From NCBI RefSeq assembly GCF_002019665.1, contig NZ_KV917375.1, positions 2,770,702 to 2,834,701 of the forward strand: a stretch of DNA of 64,000 bases. The letters are read 5' to 3'. Source of the stretch: Sutcliffiella halmapala. GTDB taxonomy: Bacteria; Bacillota; Bacilli; Bacillales; Bacillaceae_I. Position numbers and translations under genes: made by a program. Positions 27,029 through 36,475 of the stretch are shown here, piece after piece. The notes beneath the pieces are model-generated. The model worked only from the letters and a program-made list of their open reading frames with translations. It had not been told where the DNA came from and did no database searches. Positions within the stretch are counted from its first letter, which is position 1. Every line of letters starts with the position of its first letter.

Positions 27029-27481
27029 CTATTTCCCTAATTCAAGCGTTTTCATCATGATACCTTTTGAAGCATTAAAAACCGTTACATTGGCTTCGTA
27101 GGATCTTGTAGCACTCATTAAATCGATCATTTCTTTTAAAGGATCCACATTCGGTAGTTGCACATACCCTTCTTCATTAGCATCGGGATGTTCTGGATCA
27201 AAAACGATTCTAAATGGGGCATCATCTTCTTTTATTCTCGTAACTTTCACGCCACTTCCAATATCGTTACTATTACCTGAGGCTTTTTGTAAAAACGATT
27301 GAAAGTTTTGCTCCTTTGGTGCTGTCTCGACAAGCTTTCGTTTATATGGCTCCCATTCACCGTTAACAAATTTCCCTCTAGTTGAATCAACGTTCGCCAT
27401 GTTGGATGAAATAACATCCATCCTTAACCGCTGCGCCGTTAGTGCGGAAGCAGATATATTCATACTTTTAAACATAGACAT
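27029..27481 (-). CDS. flgC: Flagellar proximal rod protein FlgC
   Basis: 150 residues. The N-terminus has the rod-protein motif MNISASALTAQRLRMDVISSNMANVDST-like, and the C-terminus has DLMSATRSYEANVTVFNASKGIMMKTLELGK. It polymerises with FlgB and FlgF/FlgG homologues into the rod. The ATG overlaps the flgB stop by one base. Confidence 0.96.
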   Translation of the reverse strand: MSMFKSMNISASALTAQRLRMDVISSNMANVDSTRGKFVNGEWEPYKRKLVETAPKEQNFQSFLQKASGNSNDIGSGVKVTRIKEDDAPFRIVFDPEHPDANEEGYVQLPNVDPLKEMIDLMSATRSYEANVTVFNASKGIMMKTLELGK

Positions 27482-27870
27482 TATGCTCTGCCTCCTTTAA
27501 TAACTGACTGCAGGGACTGAAACTTGCCATTCAGTTGATCGATCATCGTATAATAATAGATTTGATTTTCAGCTAAATCTGACATTTCTTTATCGATATC
27601 CACGTTATTTCCATTATGTGAAAATGAATGCGATGTATTATTAATGGAGTATGCTTGTTTGGATGTTGCACTGAACTCTCGATGTCGTGTGTCCGTTCTT
27701 GTCGCATGCATTGCTCCATTATATATTTCCTTAAAAGTTGGATTTACTACCTTTTGTTTATAGTTTGGCGTATCCACATTGGCAATATTATGAGAAATGA
27801 CTTTGTGCTTCGTTCCAGCGTATTGAATTCCTTTTTCTAGTGCATTGATTGATGTCGAAAAAATTTTCAT
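27481..27870 (-). CDS. flgB: Flagellar proximal rod protein FlgB, first gene of fla/che
   Basis: 129 residues beginning MKIFSTSINALEKGIQYAG, with the rod motif HNIANVDTPNYKQKVV and a C-terminal EMSDLAENQIYYYTMIDQL-type helix. The ATG at 27870 matches B. subtilis FlgB; the GTG four codons upstream lies within the GTGGGGGTAATA ribosome-binding region and is rejected. It opens an operon of about 27 kb that continues to swrB. Confidence 0.95.
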   Translation of the reverse strand: MKIFSTSINALEKGIQYAGTKHKVISHNIANVDTPNYKQKVVNPTFKEIYNGAMHATRTDTRHREFSATSKQAYSINNTSHSFSHNGNNVDIDKEMSDLAENQIYYYTMIDQLNGKFQSLQSVIKGGRA

Positions 27871-27946
27871 TATTACCCCCACAAAAGTAAGAAAAATGAC
27901 GAATTATATTCGTTTGTCGAAAATTGTTAGTATAAACTCATTGTAA

Positions 27947-27976
27947 ATTAACCCAACCCATATGTCTATGTGTCAA
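27947..27976 (-). promoter_or_regulatory. Candidate sigma-A promoter of the fla/che operon
   Basis: Minus-strand TTGACA (27971-27976) is a perfect -35; an 18-base spacer leads to GTTAAT (27947-27952), a four-of-six match to the -10. The start would be roughly 70 bases before flgB. B. subtilis fla/che also has a sigma-A promoter in this position. The -10 is weak, and SwrA/DegU-type activation could compensate, though no such site was recognised. Confidence 0.42.
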
Positions 27977-27986
27977 ATGTTAAAAA

Positions 27987-28012
27987 AAATCGTCTTTTAG
28001 ACTCATTTTTTA
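27987..28012 (-). promoter_or_regulatory. Candidate sigma-D promoter of the fla/che operon
   Basis: Minus-strand TAAA (28009-28012), 14 bases, then GACGATTT (27987-27994), against the sigma-D consensus TAAA-N15-GCCGATAT (six of eight in the -10). In B. subtilis a sigma-D promoter lies just upstream of the sigma-A one, the same order as here. It would give positive feedback from sigD at the operon's far end. A second, poorer match (GAAA-N15-GTCGATTT) lies at 28084-28110. Confidence 0.42.
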
Positions 28013-28241
28013 AACTAGTCCCAAAGACTCACGTATTGCCAACTTTTTCATTAGACTAAATCTAGGGTCCCGATCTCATTCAAAAATCGACATTTCATCG
28101 AATCTTTTTCCCGAACAATATGATTTTAGTCCTAGTTCTATTCGATTCTTCATTTTTCGATAGTTGAATATTAATTCTGAATATTTTTTTAGAATTAATT
28201 TGTTCATTCAGTTTCTTTTTTTCAAAAATTGTATGAAGCCA

Positions 28242-28296
28242 CAAAAAAAGTAGGGTTCCTCAGGAATTGTCGACTTTCCAAAAAGAGAACCCTACT
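28242..28296 (-). terminator. Intrinsic terminator with no gene directly before it
   Basis: Arms AGTAGGGTTC (28249-28258) and its exact complement (28287-28296) enclose an inner GGAA/TTCC pairing. On the minus strand the stem ends in ACTTTTTTT, a classic terminator tail. codY already has its own terminator 370 bases earlier, and nothing between codes for protein. A promoter-like sequence lies directly before it (28306-28335), so it may end a very short RNA or act as an attenuator of fla/che. Confidence 0.7.
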
Positions 28297-28305
28297 GCGA
28301 ATTCT

Positions 28306-28335
28306 AGTATAACTAAAAGTGACTTCTCTATTCAA
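28306..28335 (-). promoter_or_regulatory. Promoter-like sequence directly before an orphan terminator
   Basis: Minus-strand TTGAAT (28330-28335), 18 bases, TATACT (28306-28311). A start about seven bases downstream would begin the transcript immediately before the terminator stem at 28296. The region is AT-rich, so a chance match is possible. No ribosome binding site or reading frame follows. Confidence 0.4.
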
Positions 28336-28372
28336 CTTGTAAATTTAGTAAATAAATCATTAGATATTACTG

Positions 28373-28635
28373 GAGGCTGGGACATAAATTAAATTCCCAG
28401 CTTCATTTACGAACAATTTAACCTAAAGAGAGCCTTAATATAAAGGATCTGTTAAACACCGCTGTTGATTTCCGCAGGAGTCTTCGCCTTGTGCTCCAAT
28501 CAACAGCTAGGTTATCTAAAAATCAGACTTAAACAGAATCAAACTAAAAAAATACGAACTAATGCAAAACTCTACTTAGAATTTCGCATATTAGTTCGTA
28601 TATTTCTTTATCAAATATTCTTTTCTCCCAGCCTC
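28373..28635. repeat. 263-bp element with 10-bp inverted ends and internal hairpins
   Basis: Ends GAGGCTGGGA (28373-28382) and TCCCAGCCTC (28626-28635) are perfect inverted repeats. Inside are two further perfect stems: CTGTTGATT/AATCAACAG (28462-28470, 28498-28506) and ATACGAACTAAT with its complement (28552-28563, 28590-28601). A GCTGGG/CCCAGC alternative pairing occurs near the left end. It contains no credible protein. The core GTTAAACACC...CTGTTGATTTCCG resembles the left part of the GC-rich repeats at 36476 and 46019. It looks like a non-autonomous mobile element or structured repeat. It lies between the codY terminator and the fla/che leader. Confidence 0.6.
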
Positions 28636-28666
28636 GTTTTACAGAAATCGTTGTTAAATTTGCGCA

Positions 28667-28709
28667 ACAAAAAACCCACCCTTTAAATTGCAGAGCGGGT
28701 TTTGTTTCA
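28667..28709 (-). terminator. Intrinsic terminator of the topA/codY-side operon
   Basis: Minus strand AAAACCCGC...GGGTGGGTTTTTTG begins four bases after the codY stop: a GC-containing stem around a 15-nt loop followed by six T. It separates the codY transcription unit from the flagellar region. Confidence 0.7.
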
Positions 28710-28713
28710 ATTA

Positions 28714-29493
28714 TTAATGTGATTTTAACTTTGCTAATTCCATTAAGAACTTATCGTTAAGTACTTTAATATACGTACCTTTCATTCCTAAAGAACGAGA
28801 CTCGATTACTCCAGCACTCTCTAATTTACGAAGTGCATTTACGATTACTGAGCGAGTGATTCCGACTCTGTCCGCAATTTTACTTGCAACTAATAAACCT
28901 TCTTTTCCGTCTAACTCTTCAAAGATGTGCTCAATTGCTTCAAGTTCACTGTAAGATAGAGAGCTGATAGCCATTTGCACAACCGCTTTACTTCTAGCTT
29001 CATCTTCAATTTCTTCTGCTTTCTCACGAAGAATTTCCATTCCAACAACTGTAGCACCGTATTCAGCTAAGATTAAATCATCATCTGAGAATGGCTCTTG
29101 TAGACGAGCAAGGATTAACGTTCCTAAACGCTCTCCACCACCAATAATAGGTACAATTGTCGTTAAACCTGTTCCAAATAAATCTTTATTTTCTACTGGG
29201 AAAGCTGTATATTCACTATCAACATCTAAGTTAGAAGATGTTTCTGAGACGTTAAATAAATTCTTTGTATACTCTTCTGGGAATTGACGATCCTCTAGCA
29301 TTTTTACCATTCGTTCGTTTTCGATTTTTTGGTTAATTGAGTAACCAAGTAATTTTCCACGACGGCTTAGTACGAACACATTCGCTTCAATTACCTCACA
29401 AAGTGTTTCTGACATTTCCTTAAAGTTAACTGGTTTTCCTGCTGCTTTTTGAAGCATTGCATTAATTGTTCTTGTTTTTTGTAATAACGCCAT
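28714..29493 (-). CDS. codY: GTP- and branched-chain amino acid-sensing repressor CodY
   Basis: 259 residues, the standard CodY length. The N-terminal GAF domain binds isoleucine/valine; the C-terminal winged helix-turn-helix is at about 203-250 ([34 protein letters not shown], read in two parts). CodY represses stationary-phase, nitrogen and motility genes when nutrients are plentiful. It is last in the xerC-hslV-hslU-codY cluster. In B. subtilis it also represses the fla/che promoter that lies just downstream. Confidence 0.98.
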   Translation of the reverse strand: MALLQKTRTINAMLQKAAGKPVNFKEMSETLCEVIEANVFVLSRRGKLLGYSINQKIENERMVKMLEDRQFPEEYTKNLFNVSETSSNLDVDSEYTAFPVENKDLFGTGLTTIVPIIGGGERLGTLILARLQEPFSDDDLILAEYGATVVGMEILREKAEEIEDEARSKAVVQMAISSLSYSELEAIEHIFEELDGKEGLLVASKIADRVGITRSVIVNALRKLESAGVIESRSLGMKGTYIKVLNDKFLMELAKLKSH

Positions 29494-29517
29494 TTTATTT
29501 CCTCCTAAAATCTACTT

Positions 29518-30918
29518 CTATAATATGAATTGACTTAAATCTTTATTTTTCACGATGGATCCTAATTTTCCTTCGACATATTGAGGGGTAATCACGATTT
29601 TCTCTAAATTAATATCAGGAGCTTCGAATGATAAGTCCTCTAATAGTTTTTCCAGGATGGTATGCAAGCGGCGTGCCCCAATATTATCAGTATCCTGATT
29701 AACTTGAAACGCAACTTCTGCTATCTTACGAATAGCATCGTCAGAAAATTCAACTTGTATACCTTCTGTTTCCAATAATGCTATGTATTGCTTTAATAAC
29801 GCATTATCTGGTTCGACTAATATTCTGACAAAATCTTCGATAGATAGTTTCGTTAGCTCTACACGGATTGGAAAACGTCCTTGAAGCTCTGGTATTAAGT
29901 CAGATGGTTTAGCGATATGAAACGCTCCTGCTGAGATAAACAATACATGATCCGTTTGAACTTGACCATATTTAGTCACTACTGTAGAACCTTCTACTAT
30001 TGGAAGAATATCACGTTGGACTCCTTCACGAGAAACATCCGCTGATGAACCACTATTTTTCTTTGCAATCTTATCAATTTCGTCTATGAAAATGATTCCA
30101 CTTTGTTCTGCACGAATAATAGCATCTTGTGTTACTTCATCCATGTCGATCAATTTATGAGCTTCTTCATTTGTTAATACCGGTCTAGCTTCCGCTACGG
30201 TAAGCTTGCGCTTTTTCTTCTTCTTGGGCATTAGATTACTTAATGCATCTTGCATATTCATACCCATTTGTTCCATACCCGAACCTTGAAGTAAATCAAA
30301 CATAGAACCTTGTTGTTCTTCTACCTCAATCGTTATATAACGATCTTCTAGTTCTCCAAGAGCTAATTGATGCGCCATTCTTTTTCGTTGATCCCGAATG
30401 GACACTTCTTCTTGTTTTGATTGTTCTTCGGTTTCTGAAGACTGAGTATTACCTCCAAAGAACATTTCAAGTGGGTTTTTATAAGAGGTTCCTTTTTGTT
30501 TACCGGGAACTAAGAGTTCCACGATGCGTTTGTTTGCGTTTTCTAGCGCTTTTTCCTTAACGTTTACCATTTTTTCTTCTTTTACTAATCTAACAGAAGT
30601 TTCAACTAAATCACGTACCATCGATTCAACATCTCGCCCAACATAACCAACTTCCGTGAATTTTGTTGCTTCTACTTTAATAAAAGGAGCTCCTACAAGC
30701 TTGGCAATTCGTCTTGCAATTTCAGTTTTACCTACACCCGTTGGTCCAATCATCAAGATGTTTTTCGGCACTACTTCATCTCGCAAGCTGCCAGTAAGTA
30801 AGCTTCTACGGTAACGATTCCTTAGCGCTACAGCCACCGCTTTTTTTGCATTTGTTTGCCCTACAATATATTGATCAAGCATTTCCACTATTTGCCTAGG
30901 GGTTAATTTTATACTCAT
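29518..30918 (-). CDS. hslU: ATP-dependent protease ATPase subunit HslU (ClpY/CodX)
   Basis: 466 residues. AAA+ unfoldase with P-loop GPTGVGKT at 58-65, Walker [14 protein letters not shown], a variable I-domain with Lys-rich KKKKKRKL near 235, and the sensor 2 region [16 protein letters not shown]. It forms hexamers capping HslV. The gene follows hslV by 17 bases and precedes codY. Confidence 0.97.
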   Translation of the reverse strand: MSIKLTPRQIVEMLDQYIVGQTNAKKAVAVALRNRYRRSLLTGSLRDEVVPKNILMIGPTGVGKTEIARRIAKLVGAPFIKVEATKFTEVGYVGRDVESMVRDLVETSVRLVKEEKMVNVKEKALENANKRIVELLVPGKQKGTSYKNPLEMFFGGNTQSSETEEQSKQEEVSIRDQRKRMAHQLALGELEDRYITIEVEEQQGSMFDLLQGSGMEQMGMNMQDALSNLMPKKKKKRKLTVAEARPVLTNEEAHKLIDMDEVTQDAIIRAEQSGIIFIDEIDKIAKKNSGSSADVSREGVQRDILPIVEGSTVVTKYGQVQTDHVLFISAGAFHIAKPSDLIPELQGRFPIRVELTKLSIEDFVRILVEPDNALLKQYIALLETEGIQVEFSDDAIRKIAEVAFQVNQDTDNIGARRLHTILEKLLEDLSFEAPDINLEKIVITPQYVEGKLGSIVKNKDLSQFIL

Positions 30919-30935
30919 ATTAGCAACCGCCTTTT

Positions 30936-31478
30936 CTATAGTTCTTCCACAATGATATTGTCATTTGTATACACACAAATCTCACCAGCCATATCTAAGG
31001 CTGCCTTTGCTATTTCTCTTGCCGTCATATGCTCACCTGCATACCTTTTTAACGCACGACCTGCAGCAAGTGCATAGTTACCACCTGATCCAATCGCTAA
31101 AATACCATCATCTGGTTCAATTACTTCTCCTGTACCTGAAACTAATAGCAGACTCGTATCGTCCATTACGATTAACATTGCTTCCAATCGCCTTAACACT
31201 TTGTCGCTTCGCCAATCCTTGGCAAGTTCAACAGCAGCACGTTGCAGATTGCCATTATATTCTTCAAGCTTTCCTTCAAACAGTTCGTACAAAGTAAAAG
31301 CATCTGCTACAGATCCAGCAAAGCCAGCTAAAATCTTCCCATTAAAAAGTCTTCGCACTTTCCTTGCAGTATGTTTCATGACAACAGCATTTCCAAATGT
31401 AACTTGCCCGTCACCAGACATTGCAGACTGTCCATTGTGTTTGACAGCAAATATCGTAGTGGCATGAAAAGATGACAT
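30936..31478 (-). CDS. hslV: HslV (ClpQ/CodW) protease subunit with N-terminal serine
   Basis: 180 residues beginning [22 protein letters not shown]. The ATG at 31478 has AGGAGG seven bases upstream. Proteobacterial HslV starts MTT with catalytic Thr; here, as in B. subtilis CodW, five extra residues precede the TT and the mature N-terminus would be Ser2. B. subtilis CodW is reported to work as an N-terminal serine protease. Proteasome-beta-like core motifs ([37 protein letters not shown]) are intact. Partner HslU is encoded next. Confidence 0.96.
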   Translation of the reverse strand: MSSFHATTIFAVKHNGQSAMSGDGQVTFGNAVVMKHTARKVRRLFNGKILAGFAGSVADAFTLYELFEGKLEEYNGNLQRAAVELAKDWRSDKVLRRLEAMLIVMDDTSLLLVSGTGEVIEPDDGILAIGSGGNYALAAGRALKRYAGEHMTAREIAKAALDMAGEICVYTNDNIIVEEL

Positions 31479-31500
31479 GGGGATTCCTCCTGTTCGTTCC

Positions 31501-32409
31501 TCAAGCACGAGGATGAAATTGATTGTAAGTTTTCTGAAGACGATCTTTTGTCACATGTGTATAAAGTTGAGTTGACGAGAGACTTGCATGACCTAATAAC
31601 TCCTGCACCACTCTTAAATCTGCACCTTCATTCAGCATATGTGTAGCAAAAGTATGGCGCAAAACATGGGGACTGATATGTAAGGTTGAGCTGGTCTGTT
31701 TCACCAATTCATTTAACACCACTCTTACACCACGGGGAGTGATGGGCTCACCACGGAAATTTAAGAACAAATGCTTCGTTGTGGATGGTTGTTTAGTTTT
31801 GGCCAATAGTTCCTTTCGACCATTTTCTAAAAAATATTCTATTGCATCATGTGCAAAACTTCCAAACGGTACATACCGTTGCTTATTTCCCTTACCGTTA
31901 ATAAGAATAGTCCCAAGATCAAAGTCAATATCTTGCAGTTGAATCTGACAGCATTCACTAATACGAATTCCTGTTGCATAAAGCAATTCAAGGAGCACTT
32001 GGTTTCTTTGTCCAAGAGCTGTATCACGCTTTGAAACAGCAAAAAGTTTCTCCAACTCTTCACTATATAGAAATTGCGGAAGTCGCTTTTCTTGTTTTGG
32101 AAGAGAGACAATGGAGAAAGGATTGGTAGCTATTTGATCTTCTCTTAGCAAATATTTAAAAAAGCTTCTCAAACTAGACGTTTTTCTAGCAACAGATCTT
32201 CTAGCATACTTTTTCTTATGGAGTATGGTTAAATACAAACGTGCTTCTGTATGGGTGACATCACTAATGCTAGTAATCGCTTCTTCTTTCATAAAATCAA
32301 AAAAGTCTTCAATATCTTTCTGATAATATACAATAGTATATTTTGAATAATTTTTCTCTATTTGTAAATATTCTAAAAAAGAAATTAACGGAATCTTAAC
32401 ATTTTGCAT
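31501..32409 (-). CDS. xerC: Tyrosine recombinase XerC (CodV)
   Basis: 302 residues. All catalytic residues are visible: Arg149, Lys173, His248, Arg251, His274 and nucleophile Tyr283 (LYTHV). The N-terminal SAM-like DNA-binding domain spans 1-110. It resolves chromosome dimers at dif with XerD, which is not encoded here. First gene of the cod cluster, after trmFO; a 15-bp hairpin lies just before its RBS. Confidence 0.96.
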   Translation of the reverse strand: MQNVKIPLISFLEYLQIEKNYSKYTIVYYQKDIEDFFDFMKEEAITSISDVTHTEARLYLTILHKKKYARRSVARKTSSLRSFFKYLLREDQIATNPFSIVSLPKQEKRLPQFLYSEELEKLFAVSKRDTALGQRNQVLLELLYATGIRISECCQIQLQDIDFDLGTILINGKGNKQRYVPFGSFAHDAIEYFLENGRKELLAKTKQPSTTKHLFLNFRGEPITPRGVRVVLNELVKQTSSTLHISPHVLRHTFATHMLNEGADLRVVQELLGHASLSSTQLYTHVTKDRLQKTYNQFHPRA

Positions 32410-32421
32410 TTTATCACCTCA

Positions 32422-32460
32422 CAAGGGCTACTAAATAGTATCACAATTTAGTAGCCCTTG
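32422..32460 (-). promoter_or_regulatory. 15-bp perfect hairpin between trmFO and xerC
   Basis: Arms CAAGGGCTACTAAAT (32422-32436) and its exact complement (32446-32460) leave a 9-nt loop. On the minus strand the stem starts about 12 bases after the trmFO stop and ends directly before the xerC ribosome binding site (TGAGGTGATAAAATG). No T-tract follows, so it is not an ordinary terminator. It may protect or process the message or hinder ribosome access to xerC. Confidence 0.5.
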
Positions 32461-32472
32461 CAATTAATTTGA

Positions 32473-33777
32473 TTAATTTTTTACAAAATTCTGAATTGTT
32501 TCCAACGCTCTCCTAGCATGTGCTTCATTACGTTCTTGTTTATTCTTAATCTTTGTTGGTAACTCTGGAAATAACCCGAAATTAGCATTCATCGGTTGGA
32601 AGTTTTTTGCGTTTGTCGTCGTTATATAGTGTGGCATACTACCAATAGCTGACTCTTTAGGGAATTCCAATGGCTCTTCCCCATTAACTAGTCTAGCGGC
32701 ATTAAACCCCGCTATTAACCCGGATGCTGCAGATTCAACATACCCTTCTACCCCTGTCATTTGCCCGGCAAAGAAAAGGTTTTCCCTGTCTTTAAATTGA
32801 TAGGTTGCTTTTAAGAGATTTGGGGAGTTGATAAATGTATTACGGTGCATAACACCATAACGAACAATTTCCGCATTTTCTAAACCAGGTATTAATCGTA
32901 TAACATCTTTTTGAGGTCCCCATTTTAAATGTGTCTGAAAACCAACAATATTATACAAAGTTCCTGCAGCGTCATCTTGACGTAGCTGAACAACAGCATA
33001 TGGACGCTTATCCGTTTTAGGGTCTTCTAATCCAACTGGCTTTAATGGACCAAATAACATCGTTTTTTTACCACGATTAGCCATTACCTCAATCGGCATA
33101 CAACCTTCAAAAAAGATTTCTTTTTCAAATTCTTTTAAAGGTACTGTTTCAGCTGCGATTAATGCTTCATAAAATGTATTAAACTGTTCCTCTGTCATCG
33201 GACAATTCAAATATGCAGCTTCTCCTTTATCATATCTTGACTTTAGATAAACGATGTCCATATTGATACTGTCTTTTTCAATAATAGGTGCTGCTGCATC
33301 ATAAAAGTATAAGTACTCTTCCCCGGTCAAGGATTTTAGTTGGTCTGATAATCCCTTTGACGTTAATGGACCTGTCGCAATAACCGTTGGTCCTTCTGGG
33401 ATTACTTCTACTTCTTCATGAAATACCGTTACATTCGGATGGTTCTTCACACGTTCTGTTACTTTTGCAGCAAATTCATGACGGTCTACAGCTAACGCTC
33501 CTCCTGCTGGTACCGCACATTCGTCAGCGGATTGAATGATAACTGAGTTAAGTATACGCATTTCTTCTTTTAATACACCGACAGCATTTGTAAGTGTATT
33601 TGCCCGCAAGGAGTTCGAACATACTAATTCAGCAAATTTATCTGTATGGTGAGCCGGCGTTTGTTTAACTGGTCTCATTTCGTAAAGATGAACTTGAATC
33701 CCTCTATTCGCTAATTGCCATGCTGCTTCACTACCAGCTAATCCTGCACCAATAACTGTTACAATTTCAGTTGTCAT
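32473..33777 (-). CDS. trmFO: Folate-dependent tRNA m5U54 methyltransferase TrmFO (Gid)
   Basis: 434 residues. Uses methylene-tetrahydrofolate and FAD to make ribothymidine-54 in tRNA. The FAD-binding Rossmann motif [11 protein letters not shown] lies at residues 10-20, followed by [25 protein letters not shown]-type family text and the C-terminal [18 protein letters not shown] at 33777 chosen (GGAGG six bases upstream, standard N-terminus); an upstream ATG five codons earlier precedes that RBS. Confidence 0.97.
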   Translation of the reverse strand: MTTEIVTVIGAGLAGSEAAWQLANRGIQVHLYEMRPVKQTPAHHTDKFAELVCSNSLRANTLTNAVGVLKEEMRILNSVIIQSADECAVPAGGALAVDRHEFAAKVTERVKNHPNVTVFHEEVEVIPEGPTVIATGPLTSKGLSDQLKSLTGEEYLYFYDAAAPIIEKDSINMDIVYLKSRYDKGEAAYLNCPMTEEQFNTFYEALIAAETVPLKEFEKEIFFEGCMPIEVMANRGKKTMLFGPLKPVGLEDPKTDKRPYAVVQLRQDDAAGTLYNIVGFQTHLKWGPQKDVIRLIPGLENAEIVRYGVMHRNTFINSPNLLKATYQFKDRENLFFAGQMTGVEGYVESAASGLIAGFNAARLVNGEEPLEFPKESAIGSMPHYITTTNAKNFQPMNANFGLFPELPTKIKNKQERNEAHARRALETIQNFVKN

Positions 33778-33881
33778 AAAAAAAACCTCCATATCTGCTT
33801 ACTATCTAATCTATTTTCACTAAAACTTTGTTAAACCACACTGTACTTTAACGGCGACTCCATTAAAGCTACTTTACCAAA

Positions 33882-33928
33882 GGAAAAGGGGCTGACGCAA
33901 AGTGTTGAGGTGTCAGTCCCTTTTTTTC
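33882..33928. terminator. Bidirectional-looking intrinsic terminator after topA
   Basis: Stem GGGGCTGAC (33888-33896) with GTCAGTCCC (33912-33920), a nine-bp pairing with one G-T, flanked by AAAA on one side and seven T on the other. In the minus direction it follows topA and precedes trmFO with a shorter TTTTCC tail; the stronger T-tract faces the plus strand, where no gene was found. Confidence 0.6.
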
Positions 33929-33954
33929 TTTGTTTAGTTTGTATTCGTTCTTTC

Positions 33955-36033
33955 CTATGCCTGTTGTTCTTCTTTATAATCACATTGCACACATTGTACT
34001 TGAACACCTTTTTTGAGTTTCTTTTCCACTAATAAGGCTTCACATTTTGGACATTTACGAGCAATTGGTTTATCCCAAGATAAGAAGTCACAAGAAGGAT
34101 ATTGATCACATCCAAAGAAAATACGTTTTTTCTTGCTTTTTCTTTCCACGATATTTCCTTTTTCACATTTCGGACAAGGAACACCAATATCTTTTACAAT
34201 TGGTTTGGTATTTCGGCAATCTGGAAAATTAGAACATGCCATAAATTTTCCATAACGGCCCATTTTAAAGACCATCTCATTTCCACATAATTCACAATCT
34301 TCTCCTGCAGGTTCATCTTTAATTTCGATTTCCTGCATTTCTTGCTCTGCCTTTTCTAGACGCTTCGCGAATTCATGATAGAATCCATCAATAATATTTA
34401 CCCAATTTACTTTACCTTCTTCTACATTATCTAAATTTGTTTCTAGGTTTGCAGTAAACTCAACATTAATGATTTCAGGGAAGAACTCTAAGATCAATTG
34501 AATCACAATATCACCAAGCTCTGTTGGAACAAAACGCTTATTATCTAAAGCCACATAGCCACGTTTTTGAATCGTGTCCAACGTTGGCGCATAAGTAGAA
34601 GGTCTACCTATGCCAAGCTCTTCTAACATTCTAACTAACCTTGCCTCTGTATATCGTGGAGGAGGTTGTGTGAAATGCTGCTTTGGATCTACATCTTTCG
34701 AAAACACATTGTCTGTTTTTTCTAATGGCGGTAATAGATTTTCTTTTTCTTCTTGTTGATCATCATTACCTTCCACATACACCTTCATAAAGCCAGGAAA
34801 CTTGACTGTTGAGCCTGTTGCTCTGAACATTACATCCTTTTGAGAAAGATCTATGCTCACGGTATTTAGAATAGCAGGTGCCATTTGGCTTGCAACAAAA
34901 CGTTCCCAAATTAATTTATACAGTCTAAACTGATCCCGTGATAAGTATTCTTTAATCGATTGTGGATCTTTACCAGTAGATGTGGGACGGATTCCTTCAT
35001 GAGCATCTTGAGTGTTTGACTTCTTTGTCTCTTTTCGTTGCTCCGTTGCAAGAAAGTCTTTCCCATACACATTTTCGATGTATTCTACAGCTTCTTTCTT
35101 TGCTGTATCCGAGATACGTGTAGAGTCTGTACGCATATAGGTAATCAATCCAACTGTACCTTCTTTGCCAAGTTCAATACCTTCGTATAATTGTTGGGCA
35201 AGCATCATCGTTTTCTTAGCACGGAAGTTTAATTTACGCGCTGCCTCCTGCTGCAAAGAAGATGTAATAAAAGGTAGTGCAGGATTACGCTTTCGTTCTT
35301 TTTTAGTAACATTCATTATTTCAAATGAGTTACCATCTAATTTTGAAAGGACACTCTTTACTTCTTCTTCTGAATTTAATTCGGTTTTTTTGCCATTAAT
35401 TCCATAAAAACTCGCTTCAAATTCTTGGGAATTGTTAGTGATAAAGGATCCTTTTATTGTCCAATACTCTTCTGGTGTGAAAGCATTTATTTCTTTTTCA
35501 CGGTCTATAATTAACCGCACAGCTACAGATTGTACTCGCCCTGCACTTAATCCCTTTTTTACTTTCTTCCAAAGTAATGGACTTATGTTATAACCTACAA
35601 GCCGATCTAATATTCTGCGAGCTTGTTGCGCATCCACAACATCTAAATTAATCGGTCTCGGATGTTTAAAAGATTCTTTAATCGCATCTTTTGTGATTTC
35701 ATTGAATACTACTCGACAGTCAGAATGTATATCAATGTCTAAACTATGTGCCAAGTGCCAAGCAATAGCTTCCCCTTCGCGATCCGGGTCAGCCGCTAAG
35801 TATATTTTTTTCGCTTTTTTTGCAGCGGTTTTTAGTTCTTTTAATACAGGACCTTTACCGCGAATTGTTATGTATTTTGGTTCGAATTCATGCTCAACAT
35901 CTACACCCATTTGACTTTTAGGTAAATCTCTAACATGCCCCATAGAGGCTTTTACTTTATATTTTTTCCCTAAATATCGCTCAATTGTTTTTGCTTTAGC
36001 AGGTGATTCCACAATCACTAAGTATTCTGACAT
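33955..36033 (-). CDS. topA: DNA topoisomerase I
   Basis: 692 residues. N-terminal Toprim domain ([33 protein letters not shown]), active-site Tyr in [12 protein letters not shown] near residue 300, and three C-terminal zinc-ribbon modules with paired CxxC from about residue 580. It relaxes negative supercoils ahead of and behind transcription. Length equals the B. subtilis enzyme. RBS GAGGAGG eight bases before ATG. Confidence 0.98.
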   Translation of the reverse strand: MSEYLVIVESPAKAKTIERYLGKKYKVKASMGHVRDLPKSQMGVDVEHEFEPKYITIRGKGPVLKELKTAAKKAKKIYLAADPDREGEAIAWHLAHSLDIDIHSDCRVVFNEITKDAIKESFKHPRPINLDVVDAQQARRILDRLVGYNISPLLWKKVKKGLSAGRVQSVAVRLIIDREKEINAFTPEEYWTIKGSFITNNSQEFEASFYGINGKKTELNSEEEVKSVLSKLDGNSFEIMNVTKKERKRNPALPFITSSLQQEAARKLNFRAKKTMMLAQQLYEGIELGKEGTVGLITYMRTDSTRISDTAKKEAVEYIENVYGKDFLATEQRKETKKSNTQDAHEGIRPTSTGKDPQSIKEYLSRDQFRLYKLIWERFVASQMAPAILNTVSIDLSQKDVMFRATGSTVKFPGFMKVYVEGNDDQQEEKENLLPPLEKTDNVFSKDVDPKQHFTQPPPRYTEARLVRMLEELGIGRPSTYAPTLDTIQKRGYVALDNKRFVPTELGDIVIQLILEFFPEIINVEFTANLETNLDNVEEGKVNWVNIIDGFYHEFAKRLEKAEQEMQEIEIKDEPAGEDCELCGNEMVFKMGRYGKFMACSNFPDCRNTKPIVKDIGVPCPKCEKGNIVERKSKKKRIFFGCDQYPSCDFLSWDKPIARKCPKCEALLVEKKLKKGVQVQCVQCDYKEEQQA

Positions 36034-36060
36034 TCAATAATCCTCCTCAAGAGGGTAAAT

Positions 36061-36350
36061 TCTTAGAAAAAATTGGCACACAGCCTTTTGTTTTCTCAAA
36101 GTTTTTAACAGCCACTTTTTTAAGTTTTATACTAAAAAATCATTTAGTTCGTAATTTCATATGACTAAATCTTCACTATTATTAAATATTCTTAAACGTT
36201 TTGTCAAACACCAGGACGTATTTCTCTAGTGTTTTCCCCATTTTTCAATAAATCAGGTAGAAAAATAGATGATAATCCGTTAAATTCTATGTTTTTTATA
36301 TCGTTATCTATTATGTAGTCAGATAAATTGCTTTTCATACTTATATTCAA
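36061..36350. other. AT-rich topA upstream region without a gene
   Basis: Nearly 300 bases with stop codons in all frames and no convincing ribosome binding site. It holds the candidate topA promoter (36179-36207), giving a 5' leader of about 140 nt. I see no known riboswitch or leader peptide. Its base composition contrasts sharply with the GC-rich repeat that begins 120 bases further along. Confidence 0.5.
36179..36207 (-). promoter_or_regulatory. Candidate sigma-A promoter of topA
   Basis: Minus-strand TTGACA (36202-36207), a perfect -35, then 17 bases and TAATAA (36179-36184), a four-of-six -10. It lies between the dprA terminator and topA, where a promoter is expected. Confidence 0.42.
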
Positions 36351-36351
36351 G

Positions 36352-36383
36352 AAAAAAAGTACAACGAAGGAATATCGTTGTAC
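36352..36383 (-). terminator. Intrinsic terminator of the sucCD-dprA unit
   Basis: Arms GTACAACGA (36359-36367) and its complement (36375-36383) form a nine-bp stem, followed on the minus strand by seven T (TTTTTTTCTTG). It lies about 350 bases after dprA, so the GC-rich repeat in between would be transcribed as part of the 3' untranslated region. Confidence 0.72.
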
Positions 36384-36475
36384 CCTATAATAATATAGAC
36401 ATATATTGATTTGTAAAGTGAAAATAGCAAATTTATAAAAAAAATGTATTTTATTTGTCTATTTCTATAATTTTT

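Noticed and set aside
27903-27908. Perfect TATAAT on the minus strand 30 bases before flgB
   Set aside because: No -35 at 16-18 bases, and transcription would start within a few bases of the ribosome binding site.
28465-28686. Plus-strand frame of 73 codons across the element between codY and flgB
   Set aside because: Lys/Asn/Gln-rich translation, no RBS, overlaps internal hairpins and the codY terminator.
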